DNA from: Enterobacter_D sp963521185
GTDB taxonomy: Bacteria; Pseudomonadota; Gammaproteobacteria; Enterobacterales; Enterobacteriaceae
DNA: 64,000 bases
Assembly (NCBI GenBank): GCA_963521185.1
Contig: CAUQTV010000002.1
Location: 186,001 to 250,000 of the forward strand
Direction: 5' to 3'
The position numbers and the translations under genes were made by a program. Shown here piece after piece: positions 50,826 to 60,017 of the stretch. Position 1 is the stretch's first letter, and every line of letters starts with the position of its first letter. The notes under the pieces are model-generated. The model was not told the DNA's origin, did no database searches, and saw nothing but the letters and a program-made list of their open reading frames with translations.

Positions 50826-52160
50826 ATGCATCCACCGATCACCCGTAAAGAAAAAATAAGCTATGGCCTTGGCGATATGGCCAGCCACGTTGGGCTGGAT
50901 AATGTCATCATCTTTCTCACGTTTTATTATACCGACGTGGTTGGATTACCGGCGGCGTTTGTCGGCACGATGTTTTTACTCGCCCGCACGGCGGATGCGA
51001 TTATCGATCCGGCGATGGGTTATCTGGCAGACCGTACCCGCACGCGCTGGGGGAAATTCCGACCGTGGATGCTCTGGCTGGCCCTGCCCTTTGGTGCCAG
51101 CTGCCTGCTGACCTACGCGGTGCCGGAATCGCTAAATTTAAGCGGCAAAATGATCTTTGCCTCCGTCAGCTACACCTTCATGATGCTGATGTACACCGCG
51201 ATTAACATTCCCTACTGTTCAATGGGCGCGGTGATCACACCCAATAATGAAGAACGTATTTCCCTGCAATCCTACCGTTTCTTTTTAGCCACCCTCGGCG
51301 GCGCAATGTCCACCTTCTTTATGATGCCGCTGGCGCAATATCTCGGCGGTGACGATAAATTATTGGGCTACCGCGCGGCGATGGCAATAATGGCGGTGGC
51401 GGCGGTGTTGATGTTCTGGGTCTGCTTTGCCAATACCCGCGAGCGAATTAACGCCCCGGCGACGCACAATAATTATCTGGCGGAACTGCGGGATTTACTG
51501 AAAAACGATCAGTGGCGCGTGGTGGCTGTGCTGGTATTAACCAATATTGGTTTCGGCGTTGTGCGTCTCGGCGCGATGATGTATTTCGTCACCTATTATC
51601 TGGGCAGCGCCAGCTATTTTATGTACATGCTGGGGGCGCATATTCTCGGTAAAGCGGCAGGCAGCGCGCTGGCAAAACGTCTGACGCGTAACGTCAGCAA
51701 AGTGCGCATGTTTGGCTACTGCGCCGTGCTGGCGGGCATTATCAGCATTGCGCTGTTCTTCGCACCAAAATCCATTTTCGTGCTGGTGCCGCTGACCTTT
51801 ATCGTCTCCACCCTCTACCAGGCCACCACCACGCTGATGTGGGTGATGATGGCCGACGTCGCCGATTACGGCGAATGGCTACAGGGCAAACGCATGGACG
51901 GCGTAATTTTCTCTACCTTCCTCGCCGTGCTGAAACTGGGCATGGCCATCAGCGGCGCGATTGTCGGCTGGACGCTGGGCTTTAGCGGCTATGTCGCCAA
52001 CGCGCCCGAACAAAATTCCACGGCGATGTACTGCATCGTGGCCCTGTTCACCGTCGTTCCCGGCGTGTTGTCGCTGTGCGCGTTCGGCATGCTGCGCTGG
52101 TACAAACTCGACGACAGCACCATGCACTCCATTCAACTCGCCAAACACCCGGCGGCATAA
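50826..52160 (+). CDS. GPH-family glycoside:cation symporter
   Basis: A 444-residue, 12-helix glycoside-pentoside-hexuronide symporter of the MelB/YicJ/XynB type. The family signature is visible in SYGLGDMASHVGLDNVI at the N-terminus, DAIIDPAMGYLADRTRTRWGKFRPWM (conserved Asp cation/sugar site and RxRWGKFRPW loop), and MWVMMADVADYGEWLQGKRMDG in the second half. The ATG at 50826 has AGGTGA five bases upstream and is preferred to the GTG at 50817. The GH31 glycosidase gene begins 15 bases after its stop, so it probably imports that enzyme's substrate, most likely an alpha-xyloside or alpha-glucoside. Not present here in E. coli K-12; resembles the yicJ-yicI pair. Confidence 0.85.
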   Translation: MHPPITRKEKISYGLGDMASHVGLDNVIIFLTFYYTDVVGLPAAFVGTMFLLARTADAIIDPAMGYLADRTRTRWGKFRPWMLWLALPFGASCLLTYAVPESLNLSGKMIFASVSYTFMMLMYTAINIPYCSMGAVITPNNEERISLQSYRFFLATLGGAMSTFFMMPLAQYLGGDDKLLGYRAAMAIMAVAAVLMFWVCFANTRERINAPATHNNYLAELRDLLKNDQWRVVAVLVLTNIGFGVVRLGAMMYFVTYYLGSASYFMYMLGAHILGKAAGSALAKRLTRNVSKVRMFGYCAVLAGIISIALFFAPKSIFVLVPLTFIVSTLYQATTTLMWVMMADVADYGEWLQGKRMDGVIFSTFLAVLKLGMAISGAIVGWTLGFSGYVANAPEQNSTAMYCIVALFTVVPGVLSLCAFGMLRWYKLDDSTMHSIQLAKHPAA

Positions 52161-52175
52161 AAGGACCTTTACTCT

Positions 52176-54215
52176 ATGAGCGAACTCATTTCACACCCTG
52201 ACAGCATTGAGTGGCGTTTCGAGCGTCAAATCCTCCGCGTTGAGCCCTGGGGCGAAAACAGCCTGCGCGTGCGGGCGACCTGCGCGCCTGGGTTTACCGA
52301 CGCGCTGCACGCCCTGCTGCCGGCTTCGCCCTGCAAAGCGACGATTACCGCGCAGAGCGAAACGCTGACGCTCCGCAACGGTGACATTACCGCCGTGCTC
52401 AATCTAAAAGGCCAGTTGGCCTTCTACAACGCGCGCGGCGAACTGCTCCTTGAAGAGATGTGGCGTCAGCGCTCCACCGTGGGCATTGGGGCCAGCGAGA
52501 AAAGCCAGGATAAATACGTCAGCGCGCTCAAGCTTGACGGTCGCGAATTCAAACCGCTGCCGGGAGGCAAATACCAGCTTACCGTGCGCTTCGAATCACG
52601 CAACGACGAGAGAATTTATGGCATGGGCCAGTACCAGCAGCCGTATCTGGATCTGAAGGGCTGCTCGCTGGAGCTGGCGCAGCGCAATTCGCAGGCCAGC
52701 GTGCCGTTTATGCAATCCAGCCTCGGCTATGGCCTGCTGTGGAACAACCCGGCCATTGGCGATGCCCACTTTGCCAAAAACCATACCGAATGGCAGGCGC
52801 GGGTGACTCAGGAGATGGATTACTGGATCACCGCAGGCGACAGCGTACAGCAGATCACCCGACACTATGCGCGGGCCACCGGTACGCCACCGCCCGCGCC
52901 CTCGTTTACCAGCGGCCTGTGGCAGTGCAAACTGCGCTATCGCACGCAGGAAGAAGTGCTGACGGTGGCGCGTGAGTATCGCCGCCGCCATTTGCCGCTT
53001 TCGGTCATGGTGATCGACTTCTTCCACTGGCCGAACCAGGGCACCTGGTGTTTTGATCCCGTTGACTGGCCCGATCCGCAAGCGATGGTCGCAGAGCTTA
53101 AATCGCTGGGGATCGAACTGATGGTCTCGGTGTGGCCGACGGTTGAAGCCCGCAGCCCGCTGTTTCCGGTCATGAAAGCGAAAGGGTATCTGGTCACCAG
53201 CGATCGCGGCGTACAGGTGAATCTCGATTTTATGGGCAACACCACCTTCTTCGACGCCACGCACCCGCAGGCGCGGGAGTTTGTCTGGGATACGGTGAAG
53301 AAAAATTACTACGACTTGGGCATTAAACTGTTCTGGCTGGATGAGGCCGAACCCGAATACCGCGCCTATGATTTCGACAACTACCGCTACCACGCCGGGC
53401 CGGTGCTCGAAGTCGGTAACCAGTACCCGCGCGATTTCGCACAGGGCTTTTACGATGGCCTTGCGGCCTGCGGCGAGCGCGAGATCATCAATCTGGTGCG
53501 CTGCTCATGGGCCGGTAGTCAGCGCTTCGGCGTGCTGGCATGGTCTGGCGACGTGCATTCGTCGTTCCACGCTTTCCGTAATCAGCTCGCGGCGGGCCTG
53601 AACATGGGCATGGCAGGGATCCCCTGGTGGACCACCGACATTGGCGGCTTCCAGGGCGGTAACGTCAACGATCCGGCGTTTCATGAGCTGTTGATCCGCT
53701 GGTTCCAGTGGGCTGTCTTCTGCCCGGTACTGCGTATGCACGGCTACCGGGAGCCGCAGATCCAGCCACCGGAGCGCTACCGCGACGGTATTCCCCAGTG
53801 CAACAGCGGCTCGCCCAATGAACTGTGGAGCTATGGCGAGGAGAACTACGCCATTATGCAGCGCTGGCTTGGCGTGCGGGAAAAACTGCGCCCCTACGTG
53901 GACGCGCTGTTCGACAATGCCCATCAGCACGGCGATCCGCTGATGCGCCCGCTGTTCTGGCATTACCCCGAGGAGCCGCAAAGCTGGCAGGTGGAAGATC
54001 AGTATCTGTTCGGTGAGGATCTGCTGGTGGCCCCGGTCATGCACGCAGGTCAGCGCGAGCGCGACGTCTGGCTGCCCGGCACGCACGGCTGGCTGACGCT
54101 GGATGGCGAGCGGTATCAGGGGCAGCAACGCATCCGCGTGGGTGCGGCGCTTGAGAGCATCCCGGTCTTTGTGCGGGAAGACAGTGCGCTGGTGGCGCTG
54201 CTGGTCACGCGCTAA
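52176..54215 (+). CDS. GH31 alpha-glycosidase (alpha-xylosidase-like)
   Basis: A 679-residue glycoside hydrolase family 31 enzyme without signal peptide, so it acts on imported oligosaccharides. The N-terminal beta-sandwich contains RIYGMGQYQQPYLDLKG. The catalytic barrel shows the nucleophile in KLFWLDEAEPE (Asp389) and the likely acid/base in LAWSGDVHSSF (Asp459), then GMAGIPWWTTDIGGF. The WLDEAEPE form resembles alpha-xylosidases and related enzymes more than classical maltases. A C-terminal domain (LFGEDLLVAPVMHAGQRERDVWLPG) is typical. Its pairing with a GPH transporter resembles the YicJ-YicI isoprimeverose/alpha-xyloside system, but substrate specificity is inferred. Confidence 0.86.
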   Translation: MSELISHPDSIEWRFERQILRVEPWGENSLRVRATCAPGFTDALHALLPASPCKATITAQSETLTLRNGDITAVLNLKGQLAFYNARGELLLEEMWRQRSTVGIGASEKSQDKYVSALKLDGREFKPLPGGKYQLTVRFESRNDERIYGMGQYQQPYLDLKGCSLELAQRNSQASVPFMQSSLGYGLLWNNPAIGDAHFAKNHTEWQARVTQEMDYWITAGDSVQQITRHYARATGTPPPAPSFTSGLWQCKLRYRTQEEVLTVAREYRRRHLPLSVMVIDFFHWPNQGTWCFDPVDWPDPQAMVAELKSLGIELMVSVWPTVEARSPLFPVMKAKGYLVTSDRGVQVNLDFMGNTTFFDATHPQAREFVWDTVKKNYYDLGIKLFWLDEAEPEYRAYDFDNYRYHAGPVLEVGNQYPRDFAQGFYDGLAACGEREIINLVRCSWAGSQRFGVLAWSGDVHSSFHAFRNQLAAGLNMGMAGIPWWTTDIGGFQGGNVNDPAFHELLIRWFQWAVFCPVLRMHGYREPQIQPPERYRDGIPQCNSGSPNELWSYGEENYAIMQRWLGVREKLRPYVDALFDNAHQHGDPLMRPLFWHYPEEPQSWQVEDQYLFGEDLLVAPVMHAGQRERDVWLPGTHGWLTLDGERYQGQQRIRVGAALESIPVFVREDSALVALLVTR

Positions 54216-54315
54216 GGCAAGTGCCCAGGTTCGCAGTTTTGTCCTAAAAAGGTCTGTTTATTCACAGGGATGTGGGTAAAGTAAGCAGGCTTATTATTGG
54301 CAAGGAACACCTGGG

Positions 54316-54762
54316 ATGTTTGATACGACCTTAATCATTTTGCTGGCGCTGGCGGCGCTCGGCTTCGTCAGCCATAACACTACCGTCGCGGTCTCGATTC
54401 TCGTGCTGATCATCGTGCGCGTGACCCCGCTGAACACCTTTTTCCCGTGGATAGAAAAGCAAGGGCTGACTATCGGCATCATCATCCTGACGATTGGGGT
54501 AATGGCTCCGATTGCCAGCGGTACCCTGCCGCCGTCGACGCTGCTGCACTCTTTCGTTAACTGGAAGTCGCTGGTGGCGATTGCGGTGGGCGTGTTTGTG
54601 TCGTGGCTGGGCGGGCGTGGCGTCACCCTGATGAGCTCGCAACCCTCCCTGGTTGCGGGTTTACTGGTGGGCACCGTGCTGGGCGTGGCCCTGTTTCGTG
54701 GCGTACCGGTCGGGCCGTTGATTGCCGCCGGGCTGGTGTCGCTGCTAATTGGCCGGCAGTGA
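54316..54762 (+). CDS. yeaL: DUF441 inner-membrane protein YeaL
   Basis: A 148-residue hydrophobic protein with four or five membrane helices, near identical to E. coli YeaL: FVSHNTTVAVSILVLIIVRVTP, FPWIEKQGLTIGIIILTIGVMAP, and PVGPLIAAGLVSLLIGRQ at the end. Function is unknown (UPF0756/DUF441). It is a backbone gene; its 3' end overlaps the convergent ABC-permease gene by 18 bases, a sign that the ABC operon was placed here later. Confidence 0.93.
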   Translation: MFDTTLIILLALAALGFVSHNTTVAVSILVLIIVRVTPLNTFFPWIEKQGLTIGIIILTIGVMAPIASGTLPPSTLLHSFVNWKSLVAIAVGVFVSWLGGRGVTLMSSQPSLVAGLLVGTVLGVALFRGVPVGPLIAAGLVSLLIGRQ

Positions 54763-55437
54763 CGTCCTGCGCCGCCAGCGGTTGACCGACTGCTCAAGCA
54801 GGCTGCACAGCACGTAATACACCAGGCCTGTGAAGATAAACAGCGCGGCGGGGTAAACCTGCACGCGGCTGTTAACCTGCCCGGCCACGGTGGTTAGCTC
54901 TGGCACGTTGACGATAAACGCCAGCGAGGTGTCCTTCAGCAACGCAATCAGCAGCCCGACAAACGACGGCAGCGCATTGCGCAACGCCTGCGGAAGCAGC
55001 ACCCAGCGTAGCAGTTGCAGCGAGCTAAACCCGCCCGCGAGCGCCGCTTCATACTGGCCTTTCGGTAGCGCGCCCAGCGCCGCAAGCGTTGAGTACATGA
55101 CCGAGGCCGAGGTAAACCACGCCAGCGCCAGCGTCACCGTCAGCGCCCCTGGCAGATCTGCGCCGGTGATCGCGGGCAGCAGGAACCACAGCCAGAAGAT
55201 GACAAAGATCAGCGGTATGCCGCGAATCAACTCCGCCCAGGCGAACAGCACCTTGCGCGGCCAGCCGGTAAAGCGCCAGGCTGCGCACGCCAGCGCAATG
55301 CCCGCCGGAAACGCCAGCAGCGCCGCCCCAAGGGTCATTAACACCGACAGCAGCACGCCGCCTGGCTCCCCCTGCGCCGCCCGTCCCCACAGCAAATAGT
55401 CCAGGTTGTCGGTGATGACCGTAATATTAGCGATCAT
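54745..55437 (-). CDS. Polar amino-acid ABC transporter permease 2
   Basis: A 230-residue inner-membrane permease of the HisMQ/GlnP family, the last gene of a four-gene importer. Five or so helices are visible. The ATPase-coupling EAA loop reads YEAALAGGFSSLQLLRWVLLPQALRNALPSFVG compactly, with the conserved G and the P-Q-A-R-N pattern. It overlaps the upstream permease gene by 11 bases and converges on yeaL. The two permeases would form a heterodimer. Confidence 0.88.
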   Translation of the reverse strand: MIANITVITDNLDYLLWGRAAQGEPGGVLLSVLMTLGAALLAFPAGIALACAAWRFTGWPRKVLFAWAELIRGIPLIFVIFWLWFLLPAITGADLPGALTVTLALAWFTSASVMYSTLAALGALPKGQYEAALAGGFSSLQLLRWVLLPQALRNALPSFVGLLIALLKDTSLAFIVNVPELTTVAGQVNSRVQVYPAALFIFTGLVYYVLCSLLEQSVNRWRRRTSLPAN

Positions 55438-56203
55438 GTTGCTCCTCCATGCGCGCCATCACTTTCGTTCGCCGCGCACTGCGTCGCCAGCCTGGCAAAT
55501 TGAACAGCAGACTCATCACCAGCCCTAGCAGCAGATACAGGACGCTGCCCACGGCAAACGCCTCCAGCGCATGCGCGTTGTAGCTCTCAATCTGACGGGT
55601 CTGGTAGGTCAGCTCGGCAAAGCCAATCCCGGTCGCCAGCGACGAGAGCTTCATCAGGTTCAGATACTGCCCCACCACCGGCTGCCAGGCGTTGCGCAAT
55701 CCCTGCGGCAGCAAGACCCAACGAAACAGCGCCAGTTCGCTAAACCCCTGCGAGGTGGCGGCTTCAACCTGGCCTTTCGGCACCGCTAACAAACCGGCCT
55801 GGATCTCTTCCACCAGGAACGCGGCGGTAAACAGGCCCAGCGCCCAGGCGGAGCTGAGAAACTCAGGCGTGAACCACCACACGTCGCCTGGCAAAATGCT
55901 GAAGGCGTGATCGTCATTGACGTACTGGCGAAACGCCAGCGGCAGCAGGTTCCATGCGGCAAAATACCAGAACAGCAGTTGCACCAGCAGCGGCGTGTTG
56001 CGAAACAGCGATACCCACACCGCCACCACGCCTCTGCCCACGCGCCCGCCCGCCAGGCGCAACGCCAGCAGCAGCACGGTGAGCAGCGTTGCCAGAACAC
56101 AGCCCGCCAGAGTGACCCAAATCGTGGTGAGGAACCCGGAAAGTATCCACTGCGCAGGCTGCCCGGTAAGCACACCGGCCCAGTCGAGATGGAGAGTCAT
56201 CAT
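55427..56203 (-). CDS. Polar amino-acid ABC transporter permease 1
   Basis: A 258-residue HisMQ-family permease. The EAA loop is QVEAATSQGFSELALFRWVLLPQG, followed by LRNAWQPVVGQYLNLMKLSSLATG, typical of glutamate/aspartate or general polar amino-acid systems. A longer loop between early helices (RQYVNDDHAFSILPGDVWWF) resembles GltJ/AapQ-type permeases. It overlaps the ATPase gene by 4 bases (56200-56203) and permease 2 by 11 bases. Confidence 0.88.
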   Translation of the reverse strand: MMTLHLDWAGVLTGQPAQWILSGFLTTIWVTLAGCVLATLLTVLLLALRLAGGRVGRGVVAVWVSLFRNTPLLVQLLFWYFAAWNLLPLAFRQYVNDDHAFSILPGDVWWFTPEFLSSAWALGLFTAAFLVEEIQAGLLAVPKGQVEAATSQGFSELALFRWVLLPQGLRNAWQPVVGQYLNLMKLSSLATGIGFAELTYQTRQIESYNAHALEAFAVGSVLYLLLGLVMSLLFNLPGWRRSARRTKVMARMEEQHDR

Positions 56204-57021
56204 CCTTCCTTGCTGTCAGCGTGCAGCGGGTTGAGCACTTTTTGCAGGAAGCGCTGCGCGCGCGGGTGCTGCGGCGCGGTGAAGAACTGCGCCGGGGCCG
56301 CCTGCTCCAGGATCTGCCCGCCGTCGATAAAGATCACCCGGTCGGCGATTTCACGGGCAAACTGCATTTCGTGCGTCACCACAATCAGCGTCATGCCGCT
56401 GTGCGCCAGCGATTTCATCACCTGAAGCACTTCGCCGATCATTTCCGGATCGAGCGCCGAGGTTGGCTCATCAAACAGAATGATGTGCGGTTTCGCCGCC
56501 AGCGTGCGGGCAATGGCGACGCGCTGCTGCTGACCGCCGGAAAGCTGCGCCGGGAAGTGATGGGCTTTATCTCGCAGACCAACGCGCTCAAGCAGCGCCC
56601 AGGCCGTTTGCTCAGCGTCAACCCGCGACTGACCGTGCACTTTCGTCAGCGCCAGCGTGATGTTGTCCAGCGCGCTCAAATGGGCATAGAGGTTGAACTG
56701 CTGGAAGACAAAACCGACGTGACGGCGCAGTTCGCGCAGCGCCGCGCCTTTAAGCTGGCGGGTGGGTTTACCGTCGATAAGAATCTCACCGCTGCTTAAG
56801 GTTTCCAGCTGGTTGATTAAGCGAATCAGCGTGGATTTTCCCGAACCTGAGGGTCCGCACACGGCCACGACTTCCCCGGCGCGCACCTGTAAATCCACCG
56901 CGTTCAAGACCTGATGGTCGCCGTAGTTTTTGCTGACCTGGCGAAATTCTACCGTGCCCTTTTGCACGGAAAATGCCTCCGGGGCCGAAGCCACGGAGGC
57001 GGAGAAGAGACCTGCAAACAT
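56200..57021 (-). CDS. Polar amino-acid ABC transporter ATP-binding protein
   Basis: A 273-residue ABC ATPase of the HisP/GlnQ family. Walker A is GPSGSGKSTLIRLIN, the Q-loop FVFQQFNLYAHL, the signature QLSGGQQQRVAIAR, Walker B HIILFDEPTSALD, and the switch histidine is in VVTHEMQFAREIADRV. The first 20 residues before the domain are atypical and may overstate the start: a later start near KGTVEFRQVSK is conceivable, but an operon start one base after the binding-protein stop favours 57021. Confidence 0.92.
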   Translation of the reverse strand: MFAGLFSASVASAPEAFSVQKGTVEFRQVSKNYGDHQVLNAVDLQVRAGEVVAVCGPSGSGKSTLIRLINQLETLSSGEILIDGKPTRQLKGAALRELRRHVGFVFQQFNLYAHLSALDNITLALTKVHGQSRVDAEQTAWALLERVGLRDKAHHFPAQLSGGQQQRVAIARTLAAKPHIILFDEPTSALDPEMIGEVLQVMKSLAHSGMTLIVVTHEMQFAREIADRVIFIDGGQILEQAAPAQFFTAPQHPRAQRFLQKVLNPLHADSKEG

Positions 57022-57022
57022 A

Positions 57023-57847
57023 TTACTTCGCTTCTATTTTAAAGCTGCGCGGCTGCGGGGTTTTGGTTTGCGGACCAAACCAGGTGTCGTAGATTTTGGC
57101 GGCGTCGCCGTTGCTTTCAAGCTTAACCAGCTCGGCATTCACCGCGTTGAGCAGCGCCGTTTCGCCTTTGGTCACGCCCACGCCAATCTCTTCTTTTGAC
57201 AGCAGGTCCGGCAAGATTCTGAACTTCGCTTTGTCCGGCGCTTCCGCTAACAGGCCCGCCAGAATGGTGCTGTCCTGGGTGATCGCCTGCACGTTACCGT
57301 TACGCAGCGCGGTCAGTGCCAGTGGAATATCGTCATAGGCCAGCACGCGGGACTGCGGGAAGCGCTGATGCAACGTCTGCTCGCCGGTGGTGCCTTTCAC
57401 CGCGCCGATGCGCGCTTTGCTGTAATCATCCAGTTTGTCTTTACCCTCTGCCGGCACGAGGAACTGCTGGCCGGTAACGAAATACGGCGTCGAGAAATCA
57501 ATGACCTGTGCACGTTCCGGGGTGATGGTGATGTCGGCAACAATCAGATCCACTTTACCGGATTGCAGCAGCGGAATGCGGTTTGCCGGGTTGGTCGCCA
57601 CCAGCTCCAGCTTCACGCCGAGGCTTTTCGCCAGCGCCCTGGCGAAGTCGACGTCGTAGCCCACGATATCGTGCGTTTTCGGATCGATTGCGCCGAACGG
57701 CGGGTTGGCGTCAAAGGTTGCGACTTTAACCACGCCAGCGGCTTTGATATCGGCCAGTTTATCGGCATGCGCCGCAAAAGAGAGTGTTGAAAGAAGTGCC
57801 AGCGCTGTCAGCGCCCCTGCTGTTTTAGTCTGTTTAAACGTTGCCAT
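57023..57847 (-). CDS. Polar amino-acid ABC transporter periplasmic binding protein
   Basis: A 274-residue SBP_bac_3 protein and the first gene of the importer operon. A signal peptide is visible (KQTKTAGALTALALLSTLSF, cleaved after AHA). The mature domain has the family motifs FDANPPFGAID, IVGYDVDFARALAKSLGVKLELV, GKVDLIVADITITPERAQVIDFS and GTTGEQTL. The aromatic and Asp/Arg residues are compatible with a polar amino acid, but the ligand cannot be fixed by eye. The operon occupies the place of nimR, between yeaL and nimT. Confidence 0.9.
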   Translation of the reverse strand: MATFKQTKTAGALTALALLSTLSFAAHADKLADIKAAGVVKVATFDANPPFGAIDPKTHDIVGYDVDFARALAKSLGVKLELVATNPANRIPLLQSGKVDLIVADITITPERAQVIDFSTPYFVTGQQFLVPAEGKDKLDDYSKARIGAVKGTTGEQTLHQRFPQSRVLAYDDIPLALTALRNGNVQAITQDSTILAGLLAEAPDKAKFRILPDLLSKEEIGVGVTKGETALLNAVNAELVKLESNGDAAKIYDTWFGPQTKTPQPRSFKIEAK

Positions 57848-58115
57848 GCTTAACCCTGTTATCCGTTGTTTTTAGAATTCAGGGCTAAATTCACATAACC
57901 GCTTACATCCGACAAATATCAAAAAGTGCATTATATATCGAGAAAAGTTATGAAAACGCACACGGCCAAATCTTTCACTTATTTGCCGTTCAATGGCAGC
58001 ATAAACGCGAGAACAGACCGTTTAAGCCGCGGAATAATAAGCACAATATAATCAGGGATTTCGTCGTTCAGGCAAAACCGTTAAGGTATGCGCACACTTT
58101 TTTGTTGAGAACACA

Positions 58116-59303
58116 ATGACCACTGCAACTCCATCCCGTACTCGTCACGGCATGCTGCTGATTGCCGGTATCCTGATGATTGCCACCACGCTGCGCGTGA
58201 CTTTTACCGGTGCGGCACCGCTGTTGGATGCGATCCGCGCCGACTACGACTTAACCACCGCGCAAACCGGCCTGCTCACCACGCTGCCGCTGTTGGCCTT
58301 CGCGCTGATTTCACCGCTGGCGGCAGGGTGCGCCCGCCGCCTGGGCATGGAACGCAGTCTGGTGCTCGCGCTGATGCTTATCTGCGCGGGCATTGCTCTG
58401 CGTTCCCTGCCCTTCGCGCCACTACTGTTTGCGGGCACCGCGGTTATCGGCTGCGGCATTGCGCTGGGCAACGTGCTGCTGCCCGGACTTATCAAGCGTG
58501 ATTTCGCCGGGCAGGTGGCAAAACTCACCGGGGCCTATTCACTGACGATGGGCGCGGCGGCCGCGCTCGGTTCGGCGCTGGTCGTGCCGCTGGCACTGCA
58601 CGGTTTCGGCTGGCGCGGTGCACTGCTGGCGCTGATGGCATTCCCGCTGATTGCCCTGCTGCTGTGGCTGCCGCAGGTGCGCAGGCATGCACCGGCCGCG
58701 CTCACGCGTGCTGGCAGTCTGCACGATCGCGGCATCTGGCGCTCGACGCTGGCCTGGCAGGTCACCCTGTTTCTGGGGATTAACTCGCTGATTTATTATG
58801 TGATTATTGGCTGGCTGCCAGCGATGTTACTCAGCCACGGCTACAGCGACGCGCAGGCGGGTTCGCTGCACGGTCTGCTGCAACTGGCCACGGCGGCACC
58901 GGGGATCGTCATTCCGCTGATCCTGCACCGCCTGCGCGAGCAGCGCAGTATTGCCGCCATCGTCGCGCTGTTTTGCGCGGTCAGCGCGGCGGGACTGTGG
59001 TTCTTCCCCTCGCAGGCCGTGCTGTGGACGATAATGTTCGGCTTTGGTTCGGGGGCGACCATGATCCTCGGCCTGACCTTTATCGGGCTGCGCGCCAGCT
59101 CGGCGCATCAGGCCGCGGCGCTGTCCGGCATGGCGCAGTCGGTGGGCTATCTGCTGGCAGCCTGCGGACCGCCGCTGATGGGGAAAATTCACGACACCAG
59201 CGGCGACTGGCATATCCCGCTGCTGGCCTGTGCGCTGTTGTCGGTGGTGATGGCGGTGTTCGGGGCGTATGCCGGGCGCGATCGTGAGATCAACGCCCGT
59301 TAA
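58116..59303 (+). CDS. nimT: MFS exporter NimT (CynX/NimT family)
   Basis: A 395-residue, 12-helix major facilitator transporter, colinear with E. coli YeaN/NimT, which exports 2-nitroimidazole. Identical or near-identical blocks are AGILMIATTLRVTFTGAAPLLD, QTGLLTTLPLLAFALISPLAA, LTGAYSLTMGAAAALGSA and GLRASSAHQAAALSGMAQSVG. In E. coli nimT is divergent from its AraC-type repressor gene nimR (yeaM). Here nimR is missing and an amino-acid ABC operon is divergent instead, so control of nimT must differ. The 268-base upstream gap (57848-58115) is A/T-rich and shows no gene. Confidence 0.92.
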   Translation: MTTATPSRTRHGMLLIAGILMIATTLRVTFTGAAPLLDAIRADYDLTTAQTGLLTTLPLLAFALISPLAAGCARRLGMERSLVLALMLICAGIALRSLPFAPLLFAGTAVIGCGIALGNVLLPGLIKRDFAGQVAKLTGAYSLTMGAAAALGSALVVPLALHGFGWRGALLALMAFPLIALLLWLPQVRRHAPAALTRAGSLHDRGIWRSTLAWQVTLFLGINSLIYYVIIGWLPAMLLSHGYSDAQAGSLHGLLQLATAAPGIVIPLILHRLREQRSIAAIVALFCAVSAAGLWFFPSQAVLWTIMFGFGSGATMILGLTFIGLRASSAHQAAALSGMAQSVGYLLAACGPPLMGKIHDTSGDWHIPLLACALLSVVMAVFGAYAGRDREINAR

Positions 59304-59309
59304 AGAAGA

Positions 59310-60017
59310 TTAATTGCTGGCCGCGCGCAGCATGGCGTGGACCAGCGGCACCGGGCGTCCGGCCAGGGCCGCACGCTCGTGCTGGAACAGGGTGGCGACA
59401 AAGAACGGGTGCGTCGGCAGCTCAACGGCGCGGATCTCACCCTCTTCATCCCAGCCGGTCACGCGCAGATCGCCGGACTCCAGCACGTCAGCGAATTCCG
59501 GCGACACGCCATAGCTGCAACGGTATCCCTCTTCAATGCTGTCACGGCCATAGGCTTTGGCGATCAGCGTGTTCGGACGCAGTTCAATCACCCCGGACTG
59601 CTCGACCAGCGAACACGCCAGCGGCGTGATCACCATGCGACCTTCGCCGTCGGTTTCAGCGTGAGCGGCATCTTCCCAGCCCATTACGTTGCGGGCATAT
59701 TCAATCATCGCATGCTGAAAGCCGCCGCAGGTGCCGAGGAACGGAATACTGTTTTCGCGAGCAAAGCGGATAGCGATAAAGGCCCCTTCGGGGTTTTGAT
59801 AGGGGCTGGCGGGCACCACCCAAATCGCATCATAACCGACGAGATCTTCTGCGCTGGCGATATCGGCGGTGGCAATCCAGTCATAGTCAGCAGTGATGTT
59901 TTGTACGGAGGCGGCATCGTCGATGGCCAGCGGGATCGCCTGGTGTGCCGTGACGTCGTGGTTGTAGTCACCGACGAGGGCAATACGCAGGGTTTCTTTG
60001 GGCGGAATGTGGTCCAT
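59310..60017 (-). CDS. CTP synthase C-terminal-like glutamine amidotransferase homologue
   Basis: A 235-residue class I glutamine amidotransferase-fold protein resembling only the C-terminal domain of CTP synthase. The N-terminus RIALVGDYNHD mirrors the start of that domain. The cysteine elbow is LGTCGGFQHA (Cys97). At the end, HPFFVATLFQHER aligns with HPWFVACQFHPEF of CTP synthase, so the catalytic His is Gln212 here, with a His one residue later (His213) and the Glu kept (Glu214). The family is annotated in databases as CTP synthase C-terminal region-related. Whether it hydrolyses glutamine is uncertain. No synthase partner is adjacent. Confidence 0.78.
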   Translation of the reverse strand: MDHIPPKETLRIALVGDYNHDVTAHQAIPLAIDDAASVQNITADYDWIATADIASAEDLVGYDAIWVVPASPYQNPEGAFIAIRFARENSIPFLGTCGGFQHAMIEYARNVMGWEDAAHAETDGEGRMVITPLACSLVEQSGVIELRPNTLIAKAYGRDSIEEGYRCSYGVSPEFADVLESGDLRVTGWDEEGEIRAVELPTHPFFVATLFQHERAALAGRPVPLVHAMLRAASN

